A stretch of 19,818 bases of DNA from JBBDIO01 sp040880365 (GCA_040880365.1 JBBDIO010000186.1:1-19818); one strand, 5' to 3'. Shown: positions 6,965 through 15,832, counted from the first letter of the stretch. Made by a program: numbers and translations. The notes: a model not told the origin generated them from the sequence alone.

Positions 6965-9900
6965 ATGCATAAAAGTCGACGGCACCGCGCGGCGCAACTG
7001 GTCTGCGCCCTTTGGATTGGGATCCTCGTGCTGGTTGCAGCCATCGATCCGCTGGCTGCCCAAACGAGTGGACCGCCTGCCATGCTGGGCGACCAGGGCG
7101 CGCACGTAGCCGCGGGCGAAGATCACCCTCGCCACTGTATCGACCCCATCAAGGGCGCCCACATCGCGGCGACGCTGCTGTCACTGCTGCCCCTCCCCGG
7201 CTGGTCCAACCTGGCCGACGCCGCAGCCTACGCCGCCAATCTGGGGCTGAAATATTGCCCGCCCGAATTGACGCCGCCCGACGATATCGTCGTTGACGTG
7301 CCGAGCGAAGGCTGTTCGCATGTGATCCACCTGCCCATTCCTCGCAACTACGCCGATTTGGTGACCATTGACCGGGAAGTCATGTTCGAGTTGCTCAACG
7401 ACCCCGCCATCTTGCTGTCGTCCAGCCAGCGCGACGATCTCATCATCGAGCGCGAGCTGGAATTCGGGCGGTTCATGAACAGCGTACACGACAGCTATAT
7501 GAACATCTACGGCATTGTGCTGCCCGGTTCACTTTCCGAATACACCATCCCCAATTGGGGTGACATCGGCGCGCCGCGGGTCTATCACTACAACTCGGAT
7601 GTCTTTATCGAGATGACCCACCCCGGCACACGCATCAACACAGAAGAGATCGAAGTGCCTGTGGGCAACCATACCCTGGTGTGGGAAGCCAATACGCTGG
7701 TCTATTTTATGGACAAATTTCCCACGTTTCTGCTCACGGGCGCGTTTGGGGCATACAAGGCGGCCCAGGCCAAAGCCGCCAAACGCCAGGCCATCAAGCT
7801 ATCAGATACAGCCTTTCGCAAGAGTCTGCAACAGATGCTGCGCGAGGGAAACCGCTTTTTTGTGAAGCAAGTCGCCAAAGAAATCGCGCAGAATGCCGCG
7901 ATCACCGCAGGTCTGGCGGGTGCCAGCATGGTCTACAAATCCACCCCGGCCTATACGCCCGGCGAGTATACAGGGGCGGAGACCGTGGGCCTGCAAAGGC
8001 TGGTCATCATCGATCTGAACCCGCCCACCATCAGCGGCAACGACCCGCTGACTTTTGAAGCCACCGACCCCGGCGGCATGGCCTCGGCGCGCATGTTGAA
8101 CACCATCCGCCAGGGCATCACCGTCTCCGACGACTGCGATCCAGACCCGACCCTGCAAGCCATCACGCCCCGCTTCTGGCCCTTGCTGGTTGACGCGCAG
8201 GGCAACCCGCTGCCCTCCAGCGAGATTCTCTGGCGCGCCAGCGACAACGGCGCGGCCAGCGCGGCAGGCGGCGTCAACACCGAGGAAGTCACCCAGCAGA
8301 TCACCATCGTCGATACCACCGCGCCCCTGCTGCTGCCGCCCCCGCCTGTGATGATGTATGCAGAAGATGGCGGCGCGGAGGCTCCGCTGGGCCTGCCCCA
8401 GGTCTTCGACATCGTAGACCTGCGTCCCACCATCAACTACGACGCGCCCACCGCCAGCGGCGAAGGTACACGCTGGCCCACCTTCCCCCTGGGCATCCAC
8501 TATGTGAACTGGACCGCCACCGACCAGTCGCAGAACACATCCGAGGCCGGGCAGCAACTGGTCAACATCAAAGCACCGGGCACCAACACCGTGCCCACCG
8601 CCGAAGCGCAGACCGGCGGCAACGCCATCGCCGCCATCGCCGACGAACCCACCAGGATCACCATTCGCGGCAACGATGCCGACGTAGACCCCGGTTCGGG
8701 GATGCGCGACCCCATCTGGTTCACCATCGACGAACAGCCGCCCCACGGCTTTTTCATTGCGCCGCTCTACCCCTATTTCGTAGATGATTTCCGGCTCACC
8801 GCCCGCTATAGCCCCACGATTGCCGATTGGGAAGGCGAGGAATTCGCCTGGAACGTGGCCCAGGATCCTAGCGGCATGTCCGACTACATGAAGAGCCTGT
8901 GCCAGGCGAACCCCAATCGCAGGGACCTGCCCGTAGACTTTGTCAACGGGGTGGAATATGTGGCAGTAGACGACAATAACTACACTTTTATCTACGACAG
9001 GTGGTATACAGGCTGCAATCCCAGCGGCGACCCGCGAACCGACACGCGCATCTCGGTGTGGGATCCCCAGGGGAATTATGTGGGCCAACAAGACGTGGGT
9101 CAGGGTCCCGGCCCCATCCACAGCGTGAAATTTGACATTGCCCAAGGCTACGTCCTGGCCGTCTCCAGCGACACATCCACTACGGGCACCAGCGTTGTTG
9201 ACGTCAAACGCATCCAGAGCGACAACCCCGACGAACCGCTGGTCGACGTCGTCACCTGGGGCCTGAATAACAAGGTCAATTCGCTCGTGGTGCCCATCGA
9301 AAATGCCAATCGCACGCCCGAAGTGAAGAACGCGACCGCCGCGGTCTGGGATTCCCGGGCCGACGTGGTCTACGTCATGGGCGAACAGAACCTGAAGGGC
9401 CTGACCGCGTTCAGCCCTGCACCCTGCGACGGCGTCGGCGGCTCACCGGGCGACCAGGCCTGCCTGGACTATGTGGGCAACCTCATCTATTCGCACGACA
9501 TCCTGCAGGCTACAAAGATCGGCGACTTCCCCGGTCTGAACGAGGACGCGCCGCGCATCTGGCGCCTGGGCGACATTGCCGTCGATAGCCGCGGCTATGT
9601 CTATGTGTCCGCCAACTCCACTGACAGCGGCAACAGCAACAGGTATCGCATCTATCGCTTCGAGCCTGCCGAGCGCAACGACGACGGCACCGTCACCCTG
9701 GGCGCAATGGAAGGCTGGATGGGACGCTGTGACAGCGGCCCCAACTGCAACTACATCGAAGGGCGCAGCATCGGCTATTCCTGCACCGACGACACCTGCA
9801 CCGTCAGCGAACCCACCGGCGAACTGCCCGGCCAGTTCAACAGCATTCAGGCCCTGGCCATGGACCCCAACGACGTGCTCTATGTGGCCGATGGCGGCAA

Positions 9901-12337
9901 TCGGCGCGTCCAACGCTTTAGCCCCGACGGCCTCTTTGCCGGGGAAGCGCGTTCCCAGGACGCCTGCGAAGACTGCTCCGGCTTCGTGCTGGGCGATTTC
10001 GGCTACCCCGGCAATATCACGGTCAACTCCAGCAAGTTCTACATTCTGGACCGGCAGGAAGGGCTGGTGCACATCTTCGAGGCCAGCGTGGTCAACCAGA
10101 TCGACGACGCGTCGGCCTGGGTAGAATATCAGTCCAAGAGCAACTACACGGGGGCCGACTATTTCACATTCCGCGCTACCGACGGCTTCCACGATAGCGA
10201 AGGCGAGCTGGTGCAAAGCGACCCGGCGCGCATCGATATCAACGTGGCGCGCAACTTCCGCCCGCCCATCGCCGCCGCAGATCTCTTCGCCGAAACCGAA
10301 GAAGATACGCCGGTGGCGACCACGCTGGAAGGCTATGACCTGGACGGCGACCTGGATACGCTCACCTACTCGGTGACCACGCCGCCGCTGCACGGCACAC
10401 TCAGCGGCAACGCGCCCAATCTCACCTATACGCCCTTTACCGACTTCAGCGGGCCGGATCGCTTCGCCTTCACGCTCAGCGACGGCAACGAAACCGCCGA
10501 ACCGGCCATCTTCAACCTCAGCGTGACGCCCGTCAACGACACGCCCATCATCACGCCTACCGCGACCACAATCCGCGCCGGTCTGGGCCATGCGGTGTCG
10601 CTCGACTTCCCCATCTTCGATCCCGACCCCGAAGATGAGTTGCGCGCGAGTGTCTTCTGGGGCGACGGCTCCTCGCAAGCCAACGGCACGCTGAACATGG
10701 ACGGCAGCATCACCGGCCCGGTGGTGACGCCGCTCATCAACGGCGAGGCCAACCTGGTTTCCTATCACAACTATGCAAACGCGGGAACCTACTCGGTCAG
10801 AGTCGACATTGCGGACAAGATGGACGCAGTCGGCTCCGCAGAGTTCCAGATCAGCGTAGAACCCATGGCCGACCTGGTGCTGGCGCGCGATTCTGCGCCC
10901 GTCGTGCCCCAGGGCCAGGGCCAGCACACCTACCAACTTCAGGTCAACAACCCGACTTCGGGCGGCATCGGCATCGCGGCGGCAGATGTGCGCGTCACCG
11001 AAACGCTCACCGCCGGCCTGACCTACATGGGCGCCATCCCCACCAGCGGCACCTGTCAGATTGACGGCCCAGCGCTCGATTGCAATCTGGGCAGCATTAG
11101 CCCAGATCAGAGCGTAGAGATCGCGGTGCAGATTGCCCTCAACGGCGCGGCCCTGGGCACGGTCATCGACATCGCAGCCGCGGCCAGCTCGCCCACGCCC
11201 GACCCGCTGCCCGAAAACAACCGCGGGCCATTCGCGCTGGCGGTTGTACCCGTGGGTGATTTCTATGCAGACAGCGTGCGCGATGGCGTGGATGCCAACC
11301 CGGGTGACGGAGTCTGCGCGACCGCAGAGGGCCTATGCACCCTGCGCGCCGCCGTCATGGAAGCCAACGCCCAGGCCGGCAACCAGACCATCGTGCTGGG
11401 CAGCGGCGTCTTCGTGCTGGAGGAGAGTGCATCCACCAGTGGCAACAGCGCAGCCGATGACAACCAGGGTGATCTGGATATCAATGAAAGTCTGGTCATT
11501 CTGGGCAGCGGCGCAGAGGCGACAACCGTCCACGGCAACGACCTGGACACGGTATTCGCCGTGCACAACGGCCAGGTACGCCTGGAGAATCTCACCATCA
11601 GCGGCGGCAATGCCAACGCCGCCAACGGCGGCCAGGAAGGTGGCGGGCTGCTGGTCACTGGCGGCGAAGTGACGCTGCGCCAGGTCTCCATCACAGGCAA
11701 CACGGCCACCAACGGCGGCGGCATCATGCACACCGGCGGCACACTGCGCGTCATCGAAAGCGCCATCACCGGTAACGTGGCAACCGGCAGCGGCGGCGGT
11801 GTCATGAATCGCGCCGAGCTGCGCCTGGAAAATGTCACCCTCGCCGGCAATCAGGCTAACGACGGCGGCGGCCTCATCACCGCGGGCGGCAACGCGCAGC
11901 TTGTGCATACCACCATTGTGGGCAATTCTGCCACCAACGCGGGCGGCGGCATTAACTCCACCGGCGGCGCGGCCACGCTTGCCAACTCTATCCTGGCGGG
12001 CAACGATGCGCCCATCGGCCCCGACTGCGCGCCCGAACTGAACTCCGGCGGCTATAACCTCATCGGCACGCTGGAATCGTGCACGCTCACGGGCGATACG
12101 GGTGGCAATCTCATCGGCATGACGCCGGGGCTGGATCGATTGACAGAGACCGAGGCGCAGACCTACGCTTATCCCCTCTACCCCGATAGCCCGGCTATCG
12201 AACGCGTCGCACCGGGCCGTTGCGCCACCAACGATCAGCGGGGCGTGGCGCGCAGCGGCGAAGCGGGCTGTGACATGGGCGCATATGAAACAGGTGCGAC
12301 CAGCACAAATCTCTTTGTGCCCACAATAAATCGGTAA
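6965..12337 (+). CDS. Large secreted multidomain protein (HYR, NHL, cadherin-like, PKD, DUF11, CSLREA beta-helix)
   Basis: 1790 residues from ATG 6965, chosen over an in-frame TTG at 6947 because AAGGA lies 8 nt before it and the ATG opens directly into a signal peptide (RR-rich start, hydrophobic 12-27, cleavage near LAA-Q32/33). Parts in order, approximate residues: unassigned region 34-370 with an Ala-rich amphipathic stretch; HYR-like (385-535, IVDTTAP and WTATDQSQN); an Asp-rich beta module (540-640); a beta-propeller with an NHL repeat (about 655-1030, VLYVADGGNRRVQRFSPDG); tandem cadherin/Big-like modules (1030-1192, YTPFTDFSGPDRFAFTLSDG); PKD-like (1212-1299, VFWGDGSS and YANAGTYSVRV); DUF11-like (1300-1430); CSLREA-type motif (LCTLRAAVMEAN, about 1457-1468); a right-handed beta-helix with repeated NGGG turns (1530-1680); and a C-terminal tail ending LFVPTINR. 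No LPXTG motif or transmembrane anchor is seen at the C-terminus. Probably a surface or extracellular adhesion or binding protein; the ligand is unknown. Confidence 0.88.
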   Translation: MHKSRRHRAAQLVCALWIGILVLVAAIDPLAAQTSGPPAMLGDQGAHVAAGEDHPRHCIDPIKGAHIAATLLSLLPLPGWSNLADAAAYAANLGLKYCPPELTPPDDIVVDVPSEGCSHVIHLPIPRNYADLVTIDREVMFELLNDPAILLSSSQRDDLIIERELEFGRFMNSVHDSYMNIYGIVLPGSLSEYTIPNWGDIGAPRVYHYNSDVFIEMTHPGTRINTEEIEVPVGNHTLVWEANTLVYFMDKFPTFLLTGAFGAYKAAQAKAAKRQAIKLSDTAFRKSLQQMLREGNRFFVKQVAKEIAQNAAITAGLAGASMVYKSTPAYTPGEYTGAETVGLQRLVIIDLNPPTISGNDPLTFEATDPGGMASARMLNTIRQGITVSDDCDPDPTLQAITPRFWPLLVDAQGNPLPSSEILWRASDNGAASAAGGVNTEEVTQQITIVDTTAPLLLPPPPVMMYAEDGGAEAPLGLPQVFDIVDLRPTINYDAPTASGEGTRWPTFPLGIHYVNWTATDQSQNTSEAGQQLVNIKAPGTNTVPTAEAQTGGNAIAAIADEPTRITIRGNDADVDPGSGMRDPIWFTIDEQPPHGFFIAPLYPYFVDDFRLTARYSPTIADWEGEEFAWNVAQDPSGMSDYMKSLCQANPNRRDLPVDFVNGVEYVAVDDNNYTFIYDRWYTGCNPSGDPRTDTRISVWDPQGNYVGQQDVGQGPGPIHSVKFDIAQGYVLAVSSDTSTTGTSVVDVKRIQSDNPDEPLVDVVTWGLNNKVNSLVVPIENANRTPEVKNATAAVWDSRADVVYVMGEQNLKGLTAFSPAPCDGVGGSPGDQACLDYVGNLIYSHDILQATKIGDFPGLNEDAPRIWRLGDIAVDSRGYVYVSANSTDSGNSNRYRIYRFEPAERNDDGTVTLGAMEGWMGRCDSGPNCNYIEGRSIGYSCTDDTCTVSEPTGELPGQFNSIQALAMDPNDVLYVADGGNRRVQRFSPDGLFAGEARSQDACEDCSGFVLGDFGYPGNITVNSSKFYILDRQEGLVHIFEASVVNQIDDASAWVEYQSKSNYTGADYFTFRATDGFHDSEGELVQSDPARIDINVARNFRPPIAAADLFAETEEDTPVATTLEGYDLDGDLDTLTYSVTTPPLHGTLSGNAPNLTYTPFTDFSGPDRFAFTLSDGNETAEPAIFNLSVTPVNDTPIITPTATTIRAGLGHAVSLDFPIFDPDPEDELRASVFWGDGSSQANGTLNMDGSITGPVVTPLINGEANLVSYHNYANAGTYSVRVDIADKMDAVGSAEFQISVEPMADLVLARDSAPVVPQGQGQHTYQLQVNNPTSGGIGIAAADVRVTETLTAGLTYMGAIPTSGTCQIDGPALDCNLGSISPDQSVEIAVQIALNGAALGTVIDIAAAASSPTPDPLPENNRGPFALAVVPVGDFYADSVRDGVDANPGDGVCATAEGLCTLRAAVMEANAQAGNQTIVLGSGVFVLEESASTSGNSAADDNQGDLDINESLVILGSGAEATTVHGNDLDTVFAVHNGQVRLENLTISGGNANAANGGQEGGGLLVTGGEVTLRQVSITGNTATNGGGIMHTGGTLRVIESAITGNVATGSGGGVMNRAELRLENVTLAGNQANDGGGLITAGGNAQLVHTTIVGNSATNAGGGINSTGGAATLANSILAGNDAPIGPDCAPELNSGGYNLIGTLESCTLTGDTGGNLIGMTPGLDRLTETEAQTYAYPLYPDSPAIERVAPGRCATNDQRGVARSGEAGCDMGAYETGATSTNLFVPTINR

Positions 12338-12359
12338 TCCGGGGAATGGATGACTAAAA

Positions 12360-12424
12360 AATTGGGTGATTGGTGTGCGAGATACGGGCGGCTTGCCCGA
12401 TACTCAATCACCAATCACCCAATT
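12360..12424. terminator. Perfect 16-bp inverted repeat between convergent genes
   Basis: AATTGGGTGATTGGTG (12360-12375) is exactly inverted at 12409-12424, with a 33-nt spacer that has its own GGGC/GCCC pairing. It lies between the stop at 12337 (plus) and the dnaN stop at 12479 (minus). The A-run at 12356-12361 would read as a T-run after the hairpin for dnaN transcripts, so a bidirectional terminator is likely. Confidence 0.6.
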
Positions 12425-12447
12425 GCTGTCTAGGTGTTGCTGTCTAG
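12423..12447. repeat. Short direct repeat, period 14
   Basis: TTGCTGTCTAG occurs at 12423-12433 and 12437-12447. It is immediately next to the inverted repeat and before the dnaN stop. Confidence 0.7.
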
Positions 12448-12478
12448 TGTGACTGTTTACTGCCTGGCGGGTTGTTGC

Positions 12479-13693
12479 TTAACGAGGCGGGTGCATAGGC
12501 ATAACGACGTGCAGAAATTCATCTTCGCCCATCCCCAGCGGGCGGATGGTGCCGGGGCGTGTGCTCTGCGTGGTTTCAATGACCACCTGCGGCTGATCAA
12601 TCTGGCTCAACACGTCAATGAGATATTTGGCGTTGAAAGCAATATCCAGATCCACGCCTTCTACCGACGCCTGCAATTCATTGACACTATCGCCCATTTC
12701 GGTGCTGGTCGCGGTGAGCTTGACCACGCCGTGTTCATCGTCGCCACCGGGTTCAATCGACATGCGGATGATATTGGCGTTGTCGCGGGCAAAGAGCAGC
12801 GCAACGCGCACCGCCTTGAGCAGGCCCGCCGTATCCGCCACCGTGCGCGTAGTATGATTTTTGGGAATAATCGCCCGATAGTCGGGGAATTTAGCGTCGA
12901 TCAACTGGCTGACCAACTCGACCCGATGAAATGCGCCCCGGGCTTCGCTTTTGCCCCAGATCTGAAACAGAATCTGGTTGCGGGCCTGGGTCACAATCAC
13001 CTGCACGGGGTGTTCGTCATCGGCGTCGGCGCTGATGCGGGCCAATTCGCCCAGGCTGCGCGCCGGCACAATCACGGTCATAGTGTCATCCACAAAGGGC
13101 GTATCCAATGCCACGCTGCGCACACTGAGCCGATAGCCGTCGGTGGCAGCCATCGCCAGCCGTTGCGGCGTAAACGCCACTTCCACCCCGGTCAGCGTAG
13201 GGCGGCTCTCATCGGTCGAGGCGGCAAACGCGACCTGGTCGATCATCTTGCGCAGACCGTCGGTCTCCAGCTCGATGCGCGTACCTTCCAGGGTCTCGGC
13301 GTTCTCGTCGATCTCGTCGCCGGTGCCCGCCGTGGGGATAATGGGAAAATCCGCCGCGTCGATGCCTTTCATATTCGCATCGAAATTGGCACATTTCAGG
13401 TGCAGGGTCATGGTCCGCACCGCCAGTTCCATGTCGATGCGTTCCGGCGGCAGGCTGTTGACAAATTCGCTCAACAGACGCGCCGGCACCGTGATGGCGC
13501 CCTCGTCTTCGACCTTGGCCCCAATCCAGCAGTTGACGCCAATTTCCAGATTGGTCGCGGCAAGACGCAATTCATTGTTCTTGGCTTCGATCAGGATATT
13601 GCCCAAAACCGGCAGCGTGCTGCGCGATGAAACGGCGCGGCTGACGATGGACAATCCCTTGGCTAGGTTCTCTTGAAGGCAGCTTACCCGCAC
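12479..13693 (-). CDS. dnaN: DNA polymerase III beta subunit (sliding clamp)
   Basis: Ring-shaped processivity clamp that tethers the replicative polymerase to DNA and recruits other replication and repair proteins. 404 residues, somewhat longer than the usual 365-380. The N-terminus MRVSCLQENLAKGLSIVSRA with STLPVLGNILIEA, the middle TDGYRLSVR, SQLIDAKFPDYRAIIP, and the C-terminal FLHVVMPMHPPR, the clamp's conserved end, are diagnostic. The GTG start at 13693 is supported by GGGGAGG five nucleotides upstream on the minus strand. No dnaA or recF is adjacent: upstream is a divergent sigma factor gene and downstream a convergent secreted-protein gene, so this dnaN stands alone. The extra length falls mainly in acidic loops (around GTGDEIDENAE and GGDDEHG). 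Confidence 0.95.
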   Translation of the reverse strand: MRVSCLQENLAKGLSIVSRAVSSRSTLPVLGNILIEAKNNELRLAATNLEIGVNCWIGAKVEDEGAITVPARLLSEFVNSLPPERIDMELAVRTMTLHLKCANFDANMKGIDAADFPIIPTAGTGDEIDENAETLEGTRIELETDGLRKMIDQVAFAASTDESRPTLTGVEVAFTPQRLAMAATDGYRLSVRSVALDTPFVDDTMTVIVPARSLGELARISADADDEHPVQVIVTQARNQILFQIWGKSEARGAFHRVELVSQLIDAKFPDYRAIIPKNHTTRTVADTAGLLKAVRVALLFARDNANIIRMSIEPGGDDEHGVVKLTATSTEMGDSVNELQASVEGVDLDIAFNAKYLIDVLSQIDQPQVVIETTQSTRPGTIRPLGMGEDEFLHVVMPMHPPR

Positions 13694-13707
13694 CGGGGCC
13701 TCCCCTT

Positions 13708-13733
13708 ATATGTGTGAGCGCATATGTGTGAGC
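13708..13733. repeat. 12-bp direct repeat in the dnaN leader, period 14
   Basis: ATATGTGTGAGC occurs at 13708-13719 and 13722-13733, directly upstream of the dnaN Shine-Dalgarno. Two identical sites one and a third helical turns apart could be a regulator site or a replication-slippage product. Confidence 0.75.
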
Positions 13734-13766
13734 ACGCTGTGCGCAGTTGCACGAATGATTGCACAA

Positions 13767-13797
13767 AGTATAGCATAAATTGAATGTAGACCGTAAA
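13767..13797 (-). promoter_or_regulatory. Possible dnaN promoter
   Basis: On the minus strand TATACT (13772 to 13767) is a good -10. The best upstream partner is TTTACG (13797 to 13792) at a 19-nt spacing, which is weak. It lies about 75 nt before the dnaN start. Confidence 0.3.
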
Positions 13798-14116
13798 CAC
13801 CTGACACCAATATTAAGACGCGCAGCACCCCACGCGCGCCGAGGCCATCGCCCGACTGTTCTGGTCAACCAAGGACTAACTTTGGGGCACTATTTCACCA
13901 AAAACTGCCCAGACAGGGAACCGTTTGCGCGACTTCGTCCGTTCTAGGGTGTATAAGATAGTGTATATAATACAGATAGAATGTTTTGACAACCTTTTCG
14001 ACAACCGATGCGCCGCTTGCGCGCACCTCGTCAGACTTTATATGCGGACCTTACGCCTGGAACGATCAGAGGTAGTCTCGACTACGGGGACCCTCAGCGC
14101 TCACATTACAGGTACC

Positions 14117-14146
14117 GATCACGTTACAGATGATCACGTCACAGAT
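14117..14146. repeat. 15-bp tandem repeat in the sigma factor leader
   Basis: GATCACGTTACAGAT (14117-14131) is followed directly by the same 15-mer with one change, T to C (14132-14146). A degraded third unit (CTCACATTACAGG) precedes it. The array ends 9 nt before the ribosome binding site. Confidence 0.8.
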
Positions 14147-14155
14147 AACGACACT

Positions 14156-14162
14156 AGGAGGA
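14156..14162 (+). promoter_or_regulatory. Strong ribosome binding site fixing a TTG start
   Basis: AGGAGGA ends 7 nt before TTG 14170. The nearer GTG at 14165 runs into a stop after two codons, so the TTG is the supported start of the sigma factor gene. Confidence 0.8.
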
Positions 14163-14169
14163 CAGTGTC

Positions 14170-15129
14170 TTGAATTCCATCAAACACGAAGAACAACGTC
14201 GCAGTTGGTTCGACCGCTTGCGCCGCACCTTGCCGGGCAACACTACAGGCAAAGACAACGGCAATGATAACGGCAATGACGCCAGCAAAGAATCCGACCG
14301 CGATATGGGCAAAGATGCCGGCAAAGATACGGTACTGCCCCCAGAGCCTGCCGCCGAACAGGGCGCAGCTCTGGAACCGCGGGCCGCAGATGCAATGCTG
14401 GACGCACAAGCGTCTACAGAGGCAGCCGCAGACCCGACCCAGGATGAGCGCGCCGCCGAGGCCCTGCTCGTCGCCCAGGCAAAACAGGATCCCGCGGCCT
14501 TTGGCGTGCTCTACGAACGCTATATAGACCGCATTTATTCTTATATCTACCACCGGGTGGGCAGTGCGCAGGATGCTGAAGATCTGACCGCCCGCACCTT
14601 TTATCGGGCGCTGGACAAGCTCGACACCTACGAGGACCGGGGCTTGCCCTTTTCGGCCTGGCTCTTTCGCATTGCCCATAATCTGATGGCAAACTGGCAC
14701 CGCGACCGCAGCAAACGCAGTTTCCTGTCACTGGATCGGCTGTGGTTCTATGGCAATAGCCGCCATTCGCCCGAAGCCGTATTGGAAGAAGAAGAAAAGC
14801 AAGCGGCGCTCTGGTCGGCCATCGAACGGCTGCCCGAAGACCGCAAGAGTCTGCTGCTTCTGAAATTTGGCAGCCAGCTTTCCAATCTGGAGATCGGCGA
14901 ATTGATGGACAAGAGCGAAAGCGCTATCAAATCGCTCTATTTTCGTACCCTGGCGACCCTGCGCGAAGATCTGGAAAAGCGGGGCTGGGGCAAGGAAATG
15001 ATGCGGCGGCCGGAGATCGTGGATACCCCCACTGCCGAACCGGATCGGGCTGCGCTGCGCAGCCGGGAGAGTGGCGAGGTCTATGCGCCGGAAGCGGTGG
15101 CGTTTGCCGAAACTGAGGGGGCAAAATGA
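14170..15129 (+). CDS. ECF-type RNA polymerase sigma factor with charged N-terminal extension
   Basis: Sigma-70 family factor that directs RNA polymerase to a specific promoter set. 319 residues, far longer than the usual 180-200 of ECF sigmas. Residues 1-100 are a low-complexity, Asp/Asn/Lys/Ala-rich extension (GKDNGNDNGND, GKDAGKD) that should be disordered. Region 2 (about 105-180) reads FGVLYERYIDRIYSYI, then AEDLTARTFYRALDKL and FSAWLFRIAHNLMANWHRD. Region 4 (about 215-270) reads AIERLPEDRKSLLLLKFG, then LSNLEIGELMDKSESAIKSL, the helix-turn-helix that contacts the -35. A short tail follows. Region 3 is absent, as expected for ECF. The start is TTG. The stop overlaps the next gene (ATGA), the usual sigma/anti-sigma arrangement. 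Confidence 0.92.
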   Translation: MNSIKHEEQRRSWFDRLRRTLPGNTTGKDNGNDNGNDASKESDRDMGKDAGKDTVLPPEPAAEQGAALEPRAADAMLDAQASTEAAADPTQDERAAEALLVAQAKQDPAAFGVLYERYIDRIYSYIYHRVGSAQDAEDLTARTFYRALDKLDTYEDRGLPFSAWLFRIAHNLMANWHRDRSKRSFLSLDRLWFYGNSRHSPEAVLEEEEKQAALWSAIERLPEDRKSLLLLKFGSQLSNLEIGELMDKSESAIKSLYFRTLATLREDLEKRGWGKEMMRRPEIVDTPTAEPDRAALRSRESGEVYAPEAVAFAETEGAK

Positions 15130-15752
15130 TACCCGAAATCGAACGCACTTTCCAACGTATATTCGGCTGGGGCACGCCGCCTCCTACAACCGGCATAGAT
15201 TTTGGCAACGGGGCAAAGCTGGGTGCGGAAGATGTGCTGGAGACCCATTTTCAACGCCTGGCGCGCACGCGTCCTGCTGCCGCAGAGACCCAAGCCCACC
15301 CCACGCAGGACAAACACACAGCCGTCGCGCCCAACCGGCAATCTGCCCTGCAAAGCCGGAGCCATGCGCTGAATCGCGCACCGCGCCGCCCGCAACCCGC
15401 GCCCCGTATGCGCAGCGTGCCCGTGCAGGTCGGCGATACGCTGTTCACCGCGATCACAGTCCTTGCCCCCCAGCTCGCGCCGCTCACCGCATTGGCAGAA
15501 GACGTGGCCTGTGCCTTGCCGCTGGTGCAGCCCGCACAATCGTTCCGCGCGTCGCTGCACAGTGCGCTGGAACAAACGCACCGCCAGCACGCCGCCCAAC
15601 GTGTGCTGGGCACGCGCGCCCATGCCCGCGCGCACAGGATCGCCTGGCCGCTGTGGCTACGCCTGCTGCTTTCGGCACTGTTCCTGATCGGCATGATCGC
15701 GGGCGGGGCTTGGCTGCGCCAACAACGCCGGGGCACGACTGCGCCCGTCTAG
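15126..15752 (+). CDS. Putative tail-anchored anti-sigma factor
   Basis: 208 residues; its ATG overlaps the sigma factor stop, with a GGGGG stretch just upstream as ribosome binding site. The sequence suggests a soluble, Arg/Pro/Gln-rich N-terminal part and a short helical block (about 115-155: ACALPLVQPAQSFRASLHSA). This block resembles the segment before the membrane helix in small Chloroflexota proteins encoded next to ECF sigmas (from memory of such pairs). One hydrophobic helix follows (174-197, WPLWLRLLLSALFLIGMIAG) and only about 11 residues remain after it. There is no HxxxCxxC zinc anti-sigma motif. With almost nothing outside the membrane it cannot carry an external sensor domain. 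The role as anti-sigma is inferred from position and topology; a sigma-linked membrane protein of other function is possible. Confidence 0.7.
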   Translation: MIPEIERTFQRIFGWGTPPPTTGIDFGNGAKLGAEDVLETHFQRLARTRPAAAETQAHPTQDKHTAVAPNRQSALQSRSHALNRAPRRPQPAPRMRSVPVQVGDTLFTAITVLAPQLAPLTALAEDVACALPLVQPAQSFRASLHSALEQTHRQHAAQRVLGTRAHARAHRIAWPLWLRLLLSALFLIGMIAGGAWLRQQRRGTTAPV

Positions 15753-15792
15753 ACACGCCCCCGTGCGTGCATGGCCTCCAAAGCCCCCCGAT

Positions 15793-15832
15793 TTGACAGA
15801 ATTTTGACAGGTCATTGCGCGTGAGTTAAGGT
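15793..15832 (+). promoter_or_regulatory. Candidate promoter of the kinase-like gene
   Basis: TTGACA occurs twice (15793-15798 and 15804-15809) as an 11-nt repeat. The second copy is followed by a 17-nt spacer and TAAGGT (15827-15832), the same -10 as the candidate at 6603. It gives a leader of roughly 130 nt to the ATG at 15973. A control by the sigma factor encoded just upstream is possible but not shown. Confidence 0.55.

Larger units (their letters stand above)
13694..14169. other. Divergent intergenic region between dnaN and the sigma factor gene
   Basis: 476 nt without a convincing gene. It holds the dnaN leader with a 14-nt-period direct repeat (13708-13733), a possible dnaN promoter (TATACT on the minus strand), an AT-rich stretch with TATAAT at 13966-13971, a TTGACA at 13986-13991 without a good -10 partner, a 15-nt tandem repeat (14117-14146) and a strong ribosome binding site (14156-14162). 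A 19-codon open stretch ending at the TAA near 13878 has no start and is not called. No TTATNCACA-type DnaA box was found, so there is no support for an origin here. Confidence 0.6.

Noticed and set aside
6562..7083. Open frames running through the N gap
   Set aside because: They exist only because Ns are read as unknown residues and because the 55-nt flank is present twice.
7802..10936. Two long minus-strand open frames (447 and 497 codons) inside the large secreted protein gene
   Set aside because: They are antisense shadows of a long GC-rich gene with a clear signal peptide and domains; no ribosome binding site or family motif.
12434..13630. 398-codon plus-strand frame opposite dnaN
   Set aside because: dnaN is unmistakable on the other strand; the antisense product has no domain.
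13818..13878. Nineteen-codon open stretch ending in TAA that could be the tail of a decayed gene
   Set aside because: No start codon, preceded by two in-frame stops, and too short to match any family.
13694..14169. Replication origin next to dnaN
   Set aside because: No dnaA or recF gene, no DnaA-box consensus cluster and no long AT-rich unwinding region with boxes; dnaN appears to stand alone here.
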